A stretch of DNA of 64,000 nucleotides, from assembly GCF_902459475.1 (NCBI RefSeq), contig NZ_LR699114.1, positions 2,090,316 through 2,154,315 on the forward strand, in the 5' to 3' direction. The notes beneath the pieces were generated by a model. That model ran no database searches. It saw only the letters and a list, made by a program, of their open reading frames with translations, and had not been told where the DNA came from. Positions 12,340-23,356 of the stretch are shown here, one piece after another (position 1 is the stretch's first letter; the number at the start of each line of letters is the position of its first letter). This DNA comes from Aquicella lusitana. GTDB lineage: Bacteria; Pseudomonadota; Gammaproteobacteria; DSM-16500. The translations under genes were made by a program, and so were the position numbers.

Positions 12340-12864
12340 TTAGACGTTTCCTTTAAAAAGACCGAGGGACACCGGTACGCTTTTCATTACCAGGACAATG
12401 GCGAGAATGGTTCCTGCAACAAGAGCAAAACGTCCCAGAAAAAGCCCTGTCTGCAGCCATTTTTGCAACTTGTACCGCAACGATAGTGGTTTAGGCTCCG
12501 CATTACGATAATGGAACCAGTCCTTGCTGTAATAAATTAAAATTTCCGCATCCTTGCTAATCGGCTTAGTGGCATGAAAACAAAGCAATCCGTTTTCTTC
12601 ATCAAAAATGACCTTTGCATTAGGCTGATCCGAATGGTTATAAAGAGCACCGTTACCAAGCGGCAAGATTCTGTTTTCATCAATACAAAATGCGTAATCA
12701 ATTAATGCATCCTTTACCTTAGGGAGCAGCAAATACCGGCATTCTTCAATAATCTCATCCGGTTGAATATCCCGGCTGGCAAAAACTCCATAGCCATGAA
12801 TGAGCAATTTTTTAACATTCGTCTTATTTTGAATCAATGGCATCTCTGATGCGCCTAACAGCAT
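12340..12864 (-). CDS. SET-domain protein with a C-terminal membrane helix
   Basis: 174 aa. A compact SET domain fills about residues 15-125: the N-terminal 'GYGVFASRDIQPDEIIEE' box, the cofactor-site motif YNHSDQPNA (canonical NHS..PN), and ILIYYSKDWF near the catalytic Tyr motif. SET proteins transfer methyl from SAM to lysines. Unusually, it ends in a hydrophobic stretch (ALVAGTILAIVLVM, about 147-160) that should anchor it in a membrane. The start is ATG 12864 with AAGGA 10 nt upstream; ATG 12843 is an alternative. It converges on dsbB with a 10-bp gap. Substrate is unknown. Confidence 0.8.
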   Translation of the reverse strand: MLLGASEMPLIQNKTNVKKLLIHGYGVFASRDIQPDEIIEECRYLLLPKVKDALIDYAFCIDENRILPLGNGALYNHSDQPNAKVIFDEENGLLCFHATKPISKDAEILIYYSKDWFHYRNAEPKPLSLRYKLQKWLQTGLFLGRFALVAGTILAIVLVMKSVPVSLGLFKGNV

Positions 12865-12926
12865 AGTCTACTAATCCTTAGCATGAAAATAAGTTCTACG
12901 ATAAAATAGATATATTAACTTTTGGT

Positions 12927-13424
12927 ATGTCCATTATCATGCTAAAAAAATACATTGCCTGTCTATGCTCATTTTTCTTGCTGTTTTCCATGACAGCAGC
13001 AAGTTATGCAGAGCCGGATGACGGCGTTGGGCAAACCATTCAAATTTATACTCGTTTTCATACCTTCGTGGGGAGACCTTCATGGCTGCTTGTCATCCGC
13101 GATGTGGACCACAATCAAAATATACCTTATCTGTTTGACATCGAAAGGGGCACGAATTTCTGGCTCGCCTTTACGCGAGGTAGAAATTACCTCATTACAA
13201 TATCGAATCTTCAATTTGCGCCCTATAAAGGAATGCCTTATTACAACACAAGAAAGATTAATAACTTTTGTCATTTAGAAAGTAATGGCAGGATTATCCG
13301 CGGCGAATCACTTTACATCACGATTAAAGGTAATTTAACGCCTAACACCAACACCTTCACCTGTTATGTCTCACGCTATGCAGACTCCAATTTTACCATC
13401 GCATCGCCAAAGGCTGCGGAGTAA
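12927..13424 (+). CDS. Secreted protein of unknown function
   Basis: 165 aa. A Sec signal peptide is clear: MLKKYIACLCSFFLLFSMTA then an A-S-Y-A cleavage region. The first Met may instead be at 12939, closer to the signal peptide; no strong ribosome-binding site decides. The mature part (about 135 aa) is rich in aromatic residues and beta-strand-like segments and has two Cys (NNFCHLES and TFTCYVSR) that could form a disulfide. I do not recognise the family. It stands alone, divergent from the SET gene and upstream of the cystathionine genes. Confidence 0.7.
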   Translation: MSIIMLKKYIACLCSFFLLFSMTAASYAEPDDGVGQTIQIYTRFHTFVGRPSWLLVIRDVDHNQNIPYLFDIERGTNFWLAFTRGRNYLITISNLQFAPYKGMPYYNTRKINNFCHLESNGRIIRGESLYITIKGNLTPNTNTFTCYVSRYADSNFTIASPKAAE

Positions 13425-13513
13425 GTCTGTGACAATATTGTTTCAAGCTTGCCGATATGCGCGGCTATTTTTGACGCCATTATTCCGTAACACTCGTTTT
13501 TCAAGGAGAATTT

Positions 13514-14491
13514 ATGCTATTAAACACCATTCTTGATGCGATAGGAAAGACACCTATCGTTCGCTTTAATCAAATCGGCCGGGATTTGCCATGCGAGTTA
13601 TACGGAAAATGTGAATTTTTAAATCCAGGCGGCTCCGTCAAAGACAGGATCGCGCTGAAAATGATTGAAGAAGCGGAAAAGGTTGGACGAATCAAACCAG
13701 GCGACACCTTAATTGAAGCAACGTCAGGAAATACGGGAATTGGATTTGCCCTAGTAGGGGCGGTGAAAGGATATAAAGTCATTATCACCATGCCGGCCAA
13801 AATGAGCCGCGAAAAAGAAGTCGTGCTGGAAGCGCTTGGCGCAAAAATATATCGAACGCCAACGGAAGCAAAATGGAGCGATCCAGATAGCCATCTTTCG
13901 TTGGCAAAACGTTTGCAAAAAGAAATCCCTAACTCGCATATTCTGGATCAATACACAAATCCCGATAATCCCGCCGCACATTATGCATTCACGGCGCAAG
14001 AAATTTTGGATGACATGGGACATGATTTAGCTATGGTCGTGATGGGTGTAGGAACTGGCGGTACCATCACGGGCGTCGCAAAAAAATTGAAAGAGAAAAT
14101 ACCTGGTATAAAAATTGTTGGCGCCGATCCATACGGCTCCATATTAGGCGGCGGCACAGAAGTATATCCCTATCTTGTGGAGGGAATAGGCTATGATTTT
14201 TTCCCTGAGGTCCTCGATAATCATTACGTAGATGAGTATGTCAAAGTACATGACAAAGAATCGTTCGAAACGGCACGACGCCTCATTCGTGAAGAAGGCC
14301 TGCTCATTGGCGGATCTTCCGGCACTGCCGTATGGGCCGCATTGCAAGCCGCAAAACAGCTAAAAAAAGGGCAAAAATGTCTTGTGCTTTTGCCGGACAG
14401 CATACGTAATTACTTGTCAAAATTTGTTGATGACCATTGGATGCAAGAACATGGGTTGCTTGCAGAAAATGAAAAACAAGAACGGGTGTAA
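13514..14491 (+). CDS. Cystathionine beta-synthase (catalytic core only)
   Basis: PLP enzyme joining serine and homocysteine into cystathionine. It is 325 aa. K43 in NPGGSVKDRIAL is the PLP Schiff-base lysine, TSGNTGIG is the substrate loop, and GTGGTITG is the phosphate loop. Closeness to eukaryotic-type CBS rather than CysK is seen in NSHILDQYTNPDNPAAHY, VEGIGYDFFPEVLD, and the C-terminal LPDSIRNYLSKFVDDHWM. The haem-binding and C-terminal regulatory CBS domains are missing. It is followed after 1 nt by a cystathionine gamma-lyase-type gene, which supports CBS over cysteine synthase. RBS AAGGAG. Confidence 0.9.
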   Translation: MLLNTILDAIGKTPIVRFNQIGRDLPCELYGKCEFLNPGGSVKDRIALKMIEEAEKVGRIKPGDTLIEATSGNTGIGFALVGAVKGYKVIITMPAKMSREKEVVLEALGAKIYRTPTEAKWSDPDSHLSLAKRLQKEIPNSHILDQYTNPDNPAAHYAFTAQEILDDMGHDLAMVVMGVGTGGTITGVAKKLKEKIPGIKIVGADPYGSILGGGTEVYPYLVEGIGYDFFPEVLDNHYVDEYVKVHDKESFETARRLIREEGLLIGGSSGTAVWAALQAAKQLKKGQKCLVLLPDSIRNYLSKFVDDHWMQEHGLLAENEKQERV

Positions 14492-14492
14492 C

Positions 14493-15656
14493 ATGAAAAA
14501 AAATAAACACAACATTGCTACGCGTGCCATACATGCAGGACAACATCCAGATCCTACAACAGGTGCAATCATGACACCCATTTATGCGACATCCACTTAT
14601 GTGCAGCAAAGCCCCGGAAAGCATAAAGGATATGAATATTCACGCACTAAAAATCCAACACGCGATGCATATGAACAATGTGTTGCGAGTCTCGAATCAG
14701 GAAAGAGAGGGTTTGCTTTCGCATCCGGCATGGCAGGAATAGCAACGATTCTGGAAATATTAAAACCCGGCGATCACGTCATCGTCTGCGACGATGTATA
14801 CGGGGGAACGTATCGCCTCTTCGAAAAAGTACGCAAGCGCTCCGCCGGGTTGAATGTTTCTTTTGTGGATCTTACGCAGGTGGAAAATATTGAAAAAGCT
14901 ATCCGCGCTGAAACGCGTATGATTTGGATTGAAACCCCCACGAATCCCATGCTGAAACTGATGGACTTGGAACGCATCGCTACGATCGCAAAAAAACATG
15001 GGCTCATTTCCGTCGTTGATAACACTTTTGCAACGCCCGTCATTCAACGTCCACTTGAATATGGTTGTGATATAATCGTGCATTCGGCAACAAAATATTT
15101 AAACGGTCATTCAGATATGATCGGCGGAGTCGTAGTCACAGGAGATAATGCAGAACTCGCGGAACAGATTGCGTTCTTGCAAAATTCAGTGGGTGCAATT
15201 GCAGGGCCTTTTGACAGCTTTCTTGCCATGCGCGGCTTGAAAACATTGATTGTACGCATGGAGCGACACTGCGAAAATGCACTGGAACTGGCACTGTGGC
15301 TGGAAAAACAGCCTAAAATTTCACATGTCATTTACCCTGGCTTGGCTAGTCATCCACAGCATAATCTGGCAAAAAAACAAATGCGCTATTTTGGCGGCAT
15401 GATTTCTGTTGAATTAAAAGGCAGCTTAAAGGAAACCATCGCCTTTTTGGAACATTGCGAAATATTCGCCCTGGCAGAAAGTCTGGGTGGCGTAGAAAGC
15501 CTGATTGAACATCCTGCCATCATGACACATGCAAGTCTGCCAGCAGAACAGCGCCATTCGCTAGGTATAAAAGATAATTTTATCCGGCTATCCGTGGGAA
15601 TAGAGTCCATTGATGACTTAAAACAGGACCTCGAACAAGCTCTCGATTTTATATGA
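14493..15656 (+). CDS. Cystathionine gamma-lyase / gamma-synthase-type PLP enzyme
   Basis: 387 aa from ATG 14493, one base after the upstream stop; the open frame extends further back but that part lies inside the previous gene. Cys/Met-metabolism PLP family: the cofactor lysine is K201 in SATKYLNGHSD. Other family blocks are YEYSRTKNPTRDAYE, FASGMAGI, DDVYGGTYRLF, ETPTNPMLK and SLGGVESLIEHPA. Paired with CBS it would complete reverse transsulfuration (homocysteine to cysteine). A gamma-synthase (MetB) role cannot be excluded from motifs alone. Confidence 0.9.
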   Translation: MKKNKHNIATRAIHAGQHPDPTTGAIMTPIYATSTYVQQSPGKHKGYEYSRTKNPTRDAYEQCVASLESGKRGFAFASGMAGIATILEILKPGDHVIVCDDVYGGTYRLFEKVRKRSAGLNVSFVDLTQVENIEKAIRAETRMIWIETPTNPMLKLMDLERIATIAKKHGLISVVDNTFATPVIQRPLEYGCDIIVHSATKYLNGHSDMIGGVVVTGDNAELAEQIAFLQNSVGAIAGPFDSFLAMRGLKTLIVRMERHCENALELALWLEKQPKISHVIYPGLASHPQHNLAKKQMRYFGGMISVELKGSLKETIAFLEHCEIFALAESLGGVESLIEHPAIMTHASLPAEQRHSLGIKDNFIRLSVGIESIDDLKQDLEQALDFI

Positions 15657-15666
15657 GGAACACACT

Positions 15667-16029
15667 ATGGATGTACGTCAAAATGAACAACGATTTAAAA
15701 TGATTATACAATATGCCTATAGTGAAATACCCAAAATTGTGCTTGATTATCTAAATCAAAAATTACCTGACCAGCGCTTTTTTCCCATGTACTGTAGCAA
15801 AGCGAATATGCTTCTTAATCAGCTCGGTCTTATTAACGGAAAAAATATAACCTATCAGCAAAAAGTGGAAATGCTGGAGCCTCTGCTGCGCGAGTACGTT
15901 ATCAATAAAATAGGCGGGGCTCATTTGCAAACTGCATTGGGTGATATCTATCAAGTTGTCAACAGCACCAAGTCTCTCAATTCAACAAATTTTTATCAAA
16001 CTCCCAACTCTTCGATAAATAAAACTTAA
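15667..16029 (+). CDS. Unrecognised 120-residue protein
   Basis: Starts 10 nt after the gamma-lyase stop with a GAGGA ribosome-binding site, so it is probably the third gene of the cystathionine operon. It has no signal peptide or membrane helix. Residues 5-100 look helical and hydrophilic, with one Cys, and the tail is Ser/Asn/Thr-rich and probably disordered. The family was not recognised. Its place in the operon says little about its role. Confidence 0.65.
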   Translation: MDVRQNEQRFKMIIQYAYSEIPKIVLDYLNQKLPDQRFFPMYCSKANMLLNQLGLINGKNITYQQKVEMLEPLLREYVINKIGGAHLQTALGDIYQVVNSTKSLNSTNFYQTPNSSINKT

Positions 16030-16065
16030 ATAAATGTAAAACTGGTAACATCAACGATACAGGAA

Positions 16066-16434
16066 TTAAATTACAATTAATTTACCTCTATACATTCCCA
16101 TCTGGCAGGTAAAATCTATTTGGCCTGGTTGTTGCGGCGGAATGACAATTTCTACTTTTTCATTGACGGGTAACGAATAAGATATATTCAATTGTAAAAA
16201 GGAAACAGTTTCTGCACACGGTGTTGCGTCTTTTCTTATAAAGTGCAGCTTGACTGCTTTACCGGCTGGAATCTGAATATGAGATGGTTCATAAATCCCA
16301 TCTTTAACTAGCACAGGAATAGGTTTGTCTGCTTCCCCTCGCTTTGCTTTGGGCTTGCTGCCAAAAAACCATACAATGACAAAAATAATCAGCAAAACCG
16401 CCGCGCTATTAACGATAATAATATCCATGCTCAT
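16066..16434 (-). CDS. Membrane-tethered cupredoxin
   Basis: 122 aa. One N-terminal membrane helix (about residues 8-24, [16 protein letters not shown]) is followed by a single cupredoxin beta-barrel of the EfeO/Cupredoxin_1 type. Probable copper ligands are in TPCAETVSF and [11 protein letters not shown] near the C-terminus. Its start codon overlaps the copA stop by 4 bases (ATGA), so the two are co-translated. It probably accepts or donates copper on the periplasmic face for the ATPase. The specific role is inferred from context. Confidence 0.85.
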   Translation of the reverse strand: MSMDIIIVNSAAVLLIIFVIVWFFGSKPKAKRGEADKPIPVLVKDGIYEPSHIQIPAGKAVKLHFIRKDATPCAETVSFLQLNISYSLPVNEKVEIVIPPQQPGQIDFTCQMGMYRGKLIVI

Positions 16435-18677
16435 TTACTCCGTGGGCGGATTTTTAAAAAACGTAAACGATTTGCGTTAAGCACCACCGTCAATGACGAA
16501 AGTGCCATGGCAGCACCCGCCATCATCGGATTCAATAACACGCCGATGAAAGGGTAAAGAACACCCGCAGCAATAGGAATGCCCAGCACATTATATATAA
16601 AAGCACCAAACAGATTTTGTTTAATATTCCTAACGGTTGCGCGTGATACTTTGATTGCGTCTGCAACACCATGCAATGATTCGCCCATCAATATTAAATC
16701 CGCGCTCTCAATCGCAACATCAGTGCCATCGCCAATCGCAAAACCGACGTCTGACTGTGCAAGCGCCGGCGCGTCGTTGATCCCATCACCTACCATGCCG
16801 ACTACCTGACTTTTTTCCTGCAAAGAGGCTATTTTTTCAGATTTTTCGGTTGGCAATACTTCCGCGATGACTTCATCAATGCCAACTTGCTGCGCCACAT
16901 AGCGCGCAGCTGTTGTCTGGTCACCGCTTAACATTACTGTTTTCAAACCCATCGCATGCAACCGTGCAATCACATCACCTGCTTCTGGTTTAATGGTGTC
17001 TGCTACAGCAATGATACCCGCCAACTTGCCGTCAACCGCCAGATACATCACTGTTTTCCCCTGTGAAGACAGATTTTCTACCTGGGAAACCAGCTCGGAA
17101 AGTGAAACGGATTGCTGGTCCATGAGCTTCCGATTACCCAGCAAGACCTGCTTATTATTAATGGTTCCGCCAATACCATGGCCAGGAAACGCCTTGAATG
17201 CGACAGCGGGGTACAACTTAAGCGACTGTGTTTTTGCCGCAGATAAAATAGCTTCTGCCAGTGAATGCTCTGATCCTTGTTCGAGGCTCGCAGCAAAAAT
17301 TAACAATTCTTTCTCGTCCCACGGCGGCAGCGCAAGGATTTTATTAACGCTCGGTTTACCCGCCGTAATCGTACCTGTTTTATCGAAGACAATCGTTGTC
17401 ATTTGCCGCGTTTTTTGCAATGCATCGCCGTTACGGATCAGGATACCCATCTCTGCTGCCTTGCCTACACCCGCCATGACAGCAAGCGGCGAGGCAAGTC
17501 CGAGCGCACAGGGACAGGCGATAAGCAGCACTGTCGCTGCCGTCACACACATGAATGCAAGCTTGGGAGCAGGACCAAAGTCATACCATGCGGTCGCAGT
17601 CAAAATAGCGATAATCACGACTGCGGGGACAAAAAATGAAGCAATGATATCAGCGAGCCTGGCAAGCCTTGGCTTGGTGCTCTGCGCACGATTCACCATT
17701 TCAATAATGCGGGAAAGAACTGTATCACTACCAATTCCGGTTGCACGAAAAAGAAAAGTACCCGTTTTATTCAGTGTGCCGCCCACCACTTTATCATCTA
17801 CCGATTTCTCAACGGGAATCGGCTCACCGGTCAGCATGGATTGATCAATGCTGGAGTGCCCTTCTGTAATGACACCATCGACAGGAATTTTCTCGCCCGG
17901 CCGCATGCGAATCAAATCACCTACCACTACCTCTTGCAAATCAACATCAATCTCTTCACCGTCACGAACCACACGCGCTCTTTTAGGGCGTAAATTCAGC
18001 AACTTCTGTATCGTTTCTTTTGTTTTACCGCGCGTGCGCATTTCCAATGCGGCCCCAAACTTGATAAAACCGACAATAATCAATGCTGATTCGAAATAGA
18101 CTTCACGGGTACCTTCAGGCAAAAGCGCGGGGAAAAAAGTGACTGCCATTGAAAAAAACCATGCAACACCTGTTCCCATCGCAATCAGGGTATCCATATT
18201 GGCAACATGTGCTGTGAAAGCTTTCCAGGCGGCGAGATAAATATCGCCCGCAGCATAAATGAGAATAAAAAAAGAAATAACGCCAGCCACACCCCAAAAT
18301 AACTGACCGGAAGACGAGGCAATGGTGGGGATGCCAGGTAAATAACTTAACACCATCAAGATGATACCCACCGCACCTGACACAATCGCTTGATTACGTA
18401 AATGCTGGTATTGCTGCTGCTCTATCTCGACGTCTTGAAATTCATCTTGTGATGTTTTTAATTCTTTTGCCTGATAGCCAACATCCACTACTGCCTGGAT
18501 TAACGCCTCAATATCTGTCGTGCCTTCTACGACAGCGGTTCGACTCGCAAAATTGATATTGACACTTTTGACACCAGGGACGGCACGCAAGGCATTCTCG
18601 ATTGTTTTTACACATCCGGCACAGGAAATATCGGCTATTTTTAATCTGTATTCCTGCGCTTTTTTCTCTGTTTGCAT
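16431..18677 (-). CDS. copA: Copper-translocating P1B-type ATPase
   Basis: Exports Cu+ across the inner membrane. It is 748 aa from ATG 18677; an upstream ATG at 18701 overlaps corA and has a poorer ribosome-binding site. One N-terminal HMA domain carries SCAGC. The transmembrane metal site is CPC ([15 protein letters not shown]), the phosphorylation motif [12 protein letters not shown], the actuator TGEPIPVEK, and the hinge [12 protein letters not shown]. The nucleotide-binding His motif reads SEHSLA instead of the usual SEHPLA. It is translated with the cupredoxin downstream and lies behind corA. Confidence 0.95.
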   Translation of the reverse strand: MQTEKKAQEYRLKIADISCAGCVKTIENALRAVPGVKSVNINFASRTAVVEGTTDIEALIQAVVDVGYQAKELKTSQDEFQDVEIEQQQYQHLRNQAIVSGAVGIILMVLSYLPGIPTIASSSGQLFWGVAGVISFFILIYAAGDIYLAAWKAFTAHVANMDTLIAMGTGVAWFFSMAVTFFPALLPEGTREVYFESALIIVGFIKFGAALEMRTRGKTKETIQKLLNLRPKRARVVRDGEEIDVDLQEVVVGDLIRMRPGEKIPVDGVITEGHSSIDQSMLTGEPIPVEKSVDDKVVGGTLNKTGTFLFRATGIGSDTVLSRIIEMVNRAQSTKPRLARLADIIASFFVPAVVIIAILTATAWYDFGPAPKLAFMCVTAATVLLIACPCALGLASPLAVMAGVGKAAEMGILIRNGDALQKTRQMTTIVFDKTGTITAGKPSVNKILALPPWDEKELLIFAASLEQGSEHSLAEAILSAAKTQSLKLYPAVAFKAFPGHGIGGTINNKQVLLGNRKLMDQQSVSLSELVSQVENLSSQGKTVMYLAVDGKLAGIIAVADTIKPEAGDVIARLHAMGLKTVMLSGDQTTAARYVAQQVGIDEVIAEVLPTEKSEKIASLQEKSQVVGMVGDGINDAPALAQSDVGFAIGDGTDVAIESADLILMGESLHGVADAIKVSRATVRNIKQNLFGAFIYNVLGIPIAAGVLYPFIGVLLNPMMAGAAMALSSLTVVLNANRLRFLKIRPRSK

Positions 18678-18691
18678 ACCTTGTTCCTCGT

Positions 18692-19675
18692 TTAAAACCA
18701 TTTCATTTTTTTAAATAGCAGCAGCAAACCAACGCCGCAAACCACCATTAATGAGAGCGCCCAGAAATAACCGTACTTCCAGTGAAGCTCGGGCATCCAT
18801 TCAAAATTCATGCCGTAAATACCGGCGATTAACGATAAAGGTAAAAAAATGGCCGCAAAGGCAGTGAGCACCTTCATGGTATTGCTCATGTTTTGCATGA
18901 GTGCATTGTCTATCTGGTCGAGCGAACTGTTTAAAATATCTCGTATTGCATCTGCCTCGCTGATAATGACCTGGCTGTGATCAAACAAATTGGCTAAGGA
19001 AGCACGACAACGTTCTGATACCACGGTTATCTTGCGCCCCGATATGCGCATTAAAATATCGCGGATAGCAGCTGCATAGCGCTTTATTTTCATCACCTGT
19101 TTTTTAATATCAATCACTTCATCATAAATATTTTTATGCGTTTCACGTATACGCAGATCAATCTGGTCTGTTACCAAATCAAATTCAAGCAGCATTTCGG
19201 AATAGTCATTAATGGCATTATCCAGCATTAAAAACAGGATAAAACAGGGTGTCTTGGCGTACTTGACCGCTTTTGGATAATTATGCATAAACGATGACAG
19301 GGCGGGTATCGGATGTGAGGCCGCTGTAAAGCAGTAATGCTGCGTTAAATGGATGACCACATTTCCAAAATCTACATCGTGGTGAATACGATGAGGCTCG
19401 CAGGGCAGCAGGCATTGAATGCGCATTGTCAGTGATTCATCTGAATCATTCAGCTTGGGAAGAAGCTCATCCTCTTCACAAAGTTGAATAACGTCCTCAG
19501 GTAATTGCAACCGGACAGATAACTGCCTGAAAGTATCCTTATCATTCAAATCGCAGTGCACCCAGTAGATTTTGTTTTTTTCCTGCCGTGAAATCACTAA
19601 TTCATCGAGGCGCAATGGTCTGAAGCTATGGTCCGATAAATCGAATTCAATCACGGTGGAAGGAAGCGCAGCCAT
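18692..19675 (-). CDS. corA: CorA-family divalent cation transporter
   Basis: 327 aa. A long cytoplasmic alpha/beta and coiled-coil domain is followed by two C-terminal membrane helices ([38 protein letters not shown]). The selectivity signature GMN is present as [11 protein letters not shown] in the loop. It transports Mg2+ and possibly other divalents; the ZntB subgroup cannot be separated by eye. Its end overlaps the longest possible copA frame. Confidence 0.9.
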   Translation of the reverse strand: MAALPSTVIEFDLSDHSFRPLRLDELVISRQEKNKIYWVHCDLNDKDTFRQLSVRLQLPEDVIQLCEEDELLPKLNDSDESLTMRIQCLLPCEPHRIHHDVDFGNVVIHLTQHYCFTAASHPIPALSSFMHNYPKAVKYAKTPCFILFLMLDNAINDYSEMLLEFDLVTDQIDLRIRETHKNIYDEVIDIKKQVMKIKRYAAAIRDILMRISGRKITVVSERCRASLANLFDHSQVIISEADAIRDILNSSLDQIDNALMQNMSNTMKVLTAFAAIFLPLSLIAGIYGMNFEWMPELHWKYGYFWALSLMVVCGVGLLLLFKKMKWF

Positions 19676-19728
19676 GCAAGATCCTTAAAGCAAGTGACTG
19701 TTCATTGATGTGTAAGCATTAGCCTTCA

Positions 19729-20355
19729 TTATAACAAAAATAAAGCCCGCCAGAATCCCAGGGCCGCGAAACCTATTAAAATGATTCCGCCAGCAATATT
19801 GATTTTTTGAATTGTACGTTTCGACAGACGGTGGCGGGTGAAATGCAAAAAACCATTTAAGCCGGCAGCCCAGCTGAATGTGCCCAGTAAAACACCTAAG
19901 CCTGCATAAAAAACAGCATGATCGCTGGCATGTGTCATGACGGCAATGGTCATGCTGATTGAAGACCAGAATAGAATCGTATAAGGATTGATCAGGGTTA
20001 ACAAATAGCCTTCGATTGCATGCCGCCAGGGTGAGCGGATGCGCATGGGCGCCTGTGGCTGGTCATTAAAATAAACCGATTTTAAACGCAATGCCTTATA
20101 ACCAAACCACGTCAAAAGCAGCGACCCCAAAATACCCACCGCCTTGATAACAAAGGGATGATGCAAAATTTGCAGCACGCCTAATGATAAGAGAACCAAA
20201 TAGGTCACATCAGCGCAGCAAGCGCCAAACCCCAGAGCCAAGCCAGCGGCGGTGCCAAATTGCAAATTACGCCGAATCATCTCCAGATTAATCGCCCCGA
20301 TAGGAATTGCTGCACCCCATCCTAAAAACAGCCCTACAATCACCTGATCAAACAT
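19729..20355 (-). CDS. LysE/RhtB-family exporter
   Basis: 208 aa with five to six hydrophobic segments, the usual length for amino-acid exporters of this family. The N-terminal pattern GAAIPIGAINLEMIRRNLQFGTAAGLALGFGACCADVTY matches the family start (short form: IPIGAINL...G...G.G...AD). LINPYTILFWSSI is the conserved central NP motif. The substrate is unknown. It is divergent from the atp operon, separated by a repeat-bearing gap. Confidence 0.85.
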   Translation of the reverse strand: MFDQVIVGLFLGWGAAIPIGAINLEMIRRNLQFGTAAGLALGFGACCADVTYLVLLSLGVLQILHHPFVIKAVGILGSLLLTWFGYKALRLKSVYFNDQPQAPMRIRSPWRHAIEGYLLTLINPYTILFWSSISMTIAVMTHASDHAVFYAGLGVLLGTFSWAAGLNGFLHFTRHRLSKRTIQKINIAGGIILIGFAALGFWRALFLL

Positions 20356-20471
20356 GCCTCACCCCGCACCAACTTATTATCCATCTGGCTCACTCCCGCA
20401 AACCTGTCACCGCGGGATTCAGCGTGCCACATAGCACCTTGGGAGTAAATTAACATTTCCTGCAGCCTACT

Positions 20472-20570
20472 TTGCCATTTTTGACAAGATGCTAATTCTA
20501 CAGAATGGCTGTCATCCTGAGAGTGTTTTTTACTCGAAGGATCTCCCGATGTACAAAAGGAGATCCTTAT
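20472..20570. repeat. Dispersed hairpin repeat, copy B (right half truncated)
   Basis: It carries the same left part as copy A (GCCATTTTTGACA, then ATTCTACAGAATGGCTGTC, then ATCCTGAG). The inner stem AAGGATCTCC (20537-20546) pairs exactly with GGAGATCCTT (20559-20568). The distal CTCAGGATGACAGC arm is missing. Confidence 0.75.
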
Positions 20571-20619
20571 GCAGTACCCATCCATCTAAAAATAAATAAA
20601 CTTACACAACCCTTAACCA

Positions 20620-20648
20620 TTGCCATCAAGGTGGCTCTTTATTATACT
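20620..20648 (+). promoter_or_regulatory. Sigma70 promoter of the atp operon
   Basis: TTGCCA (20620-20625), exactly 17 bp, then TATACT (20643-20648), 32 bp before the atpI ATG. Confidence 0.7.
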
Positions 20649-20680
20649 CCCGCAATCCGCCGAGAGAGCTTAATAGGCGC

Positions 20681-22277
<1,597 letters not shown>

Positions 22278-22292
22278 TAACGAGGAAAAACA

Positions 22293-22763
22293 ATGGATAT
22301 TAATGCCACGATTATCGGCCAATTTATCACCTTCAGTATTCTCGTATGGTTTACCATGCGGTATGTATGGCCGCCGATTACAAAAGCCATGCATGATCGT
22401 GAGAAAAAAATTGCTGCGGGTCTGGAAGCGGCAGAGCGAAGCAAGCGTGAGCTCGAGCTGGCAGAGCATAAAGCGTTATCCATTATTCGTGATGCCAAAC
22501 AACAAGCAACGCACATCATTGAGCAGGCCAATTTGCATTCCTCTCAATTGATAGATGAAGCGAAAGTTCAAGCCAAGCAGGAAAGCCAGCGTATTGTTGA
22601 AATGGCACAAAGTGAGATTGATCGTGAAGTCACGCGGGCCAAAGAAGCGTTAAAAACACAGCTCGCAACATTAGCTGTCGCAGGCGCTGAAAAAATTATC
22701 CAGCGCAACATTGATCCGTCTTCACATCAGGATTTATTAAATCAATTAGCAGCTGAGATTTGA
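22293..22763 (+). CDS. atpF: F1Fo ATP synthase subunit b
   Basis: 156 aa. One N-terminal membrane helix ([21 protein letters not shown]) is followed by a long charged helix (about 30-140) forming the peripheral stalk dimer. The length and the '[23 protein letters not shown]' junction (WPPI...R...I..gL) are standard. It starts 15 nt after atpE. Confidence 0.97.
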   Translation: MDINATIIGQFITFSILVWFTMRYVWPPITKAMHDREKKIAAGLEAAERSKRELELAEHKALSIIRDAKQQATHIIEQANLHSSQLIDEAKVQAKQESQRIVEMAQSEIDREVTRAKEALKTQLATLAVAGAEKIIQRNIDPSSHQDLLNQLAAEI

Positions 22764-22765
22764 TC

Positions 22766-23302
22766 ATGGCAGACCTTTCGAGCATTGCAAGACCCTATGC
22801 TCTCGCCGCGTTTGAATACGCGCGTGATAAACAGCAATTGCCAGCCTGGAAAGCTTTTCTTGAATCGGCAAAGGAAGTAGCGCAAACGCCTTCTGTTGCC
22901 AGGCTATTGGAAAATCCTGAAGTCTCCTCAGCCATGCTGTTTGACCTGTTTTCTCACGTGCTGGTATCGCTGCTGGATCAGGAACGGAAGAATTTTTTGC
23001 TATTGCTTGCTCAAAATAAACGCTTTATAGTGCTGCCAGATATTGCTGAATCTTTTAATGCATATTATGCAGCCTATGAAAAAACAAGCTCGATCCGGGT
23101 CGTCACCGCTGTTGAAGTACACGATGATTTCCGTAAAAAGCTCGAACAAGCCTTAGCAAAACGTATTCAGCGTGAGGTCACGCTGCATTGTGAAATTGAC
23201 CCCGACCTCTTAGGCGGCGCGGTGATTCACATTGGCGACAGGGTAATCGATGGCTCCATTCGCGGAAAATTAACCCGCCTGTTACAAGACCTGGCGAGTT
23301 AA
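22766..23302 (+). CDS. atpH: F1Fo ATP synthase subunit delta
   Basis: 178 aa from ATG 22766, two bases after the atpF stop; TTG 22760 is a possible earlier start. It connects F1 to the b-dimer. Family patterns: ARPYALAAFEYA at the N-terminus and DPDLLGGAVIHIGDRVIDGSIRGKL split across the C-terminus (LLGG...IGD.viDGS...L). Confidence 0.96.
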   Translation: MADLSSIARPYALAAFEYARDKQQLPAWKAFLESAKEVAQTPSVARLLENPEVSSAMLFDLFSHVLVSLLDQERKNFLLLLAQNKRFIVLPDIAESFNAYYAAYEKTSSIRVVTAVEVHDDFRKKLEQALAKRIQREVTLHCEIDPDLLGGAVIHIGDRVIDGSIRGKLTRLLQDLAS

Positions 23303-23356
23303 AAAAATGAGAGCCGCAAACATGGTAACATCTGCACTTTCTTTAAGGTAATAACT

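Larger units (their letters stand above)
20356..20680. other. Gap between the LysE gene and the atp operon
   Basis: These 325 bp contain a repeat copy (about 20472-20570) and the atp promoter (20620-20648). No gene with support was seen. Confidence 0.7.
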
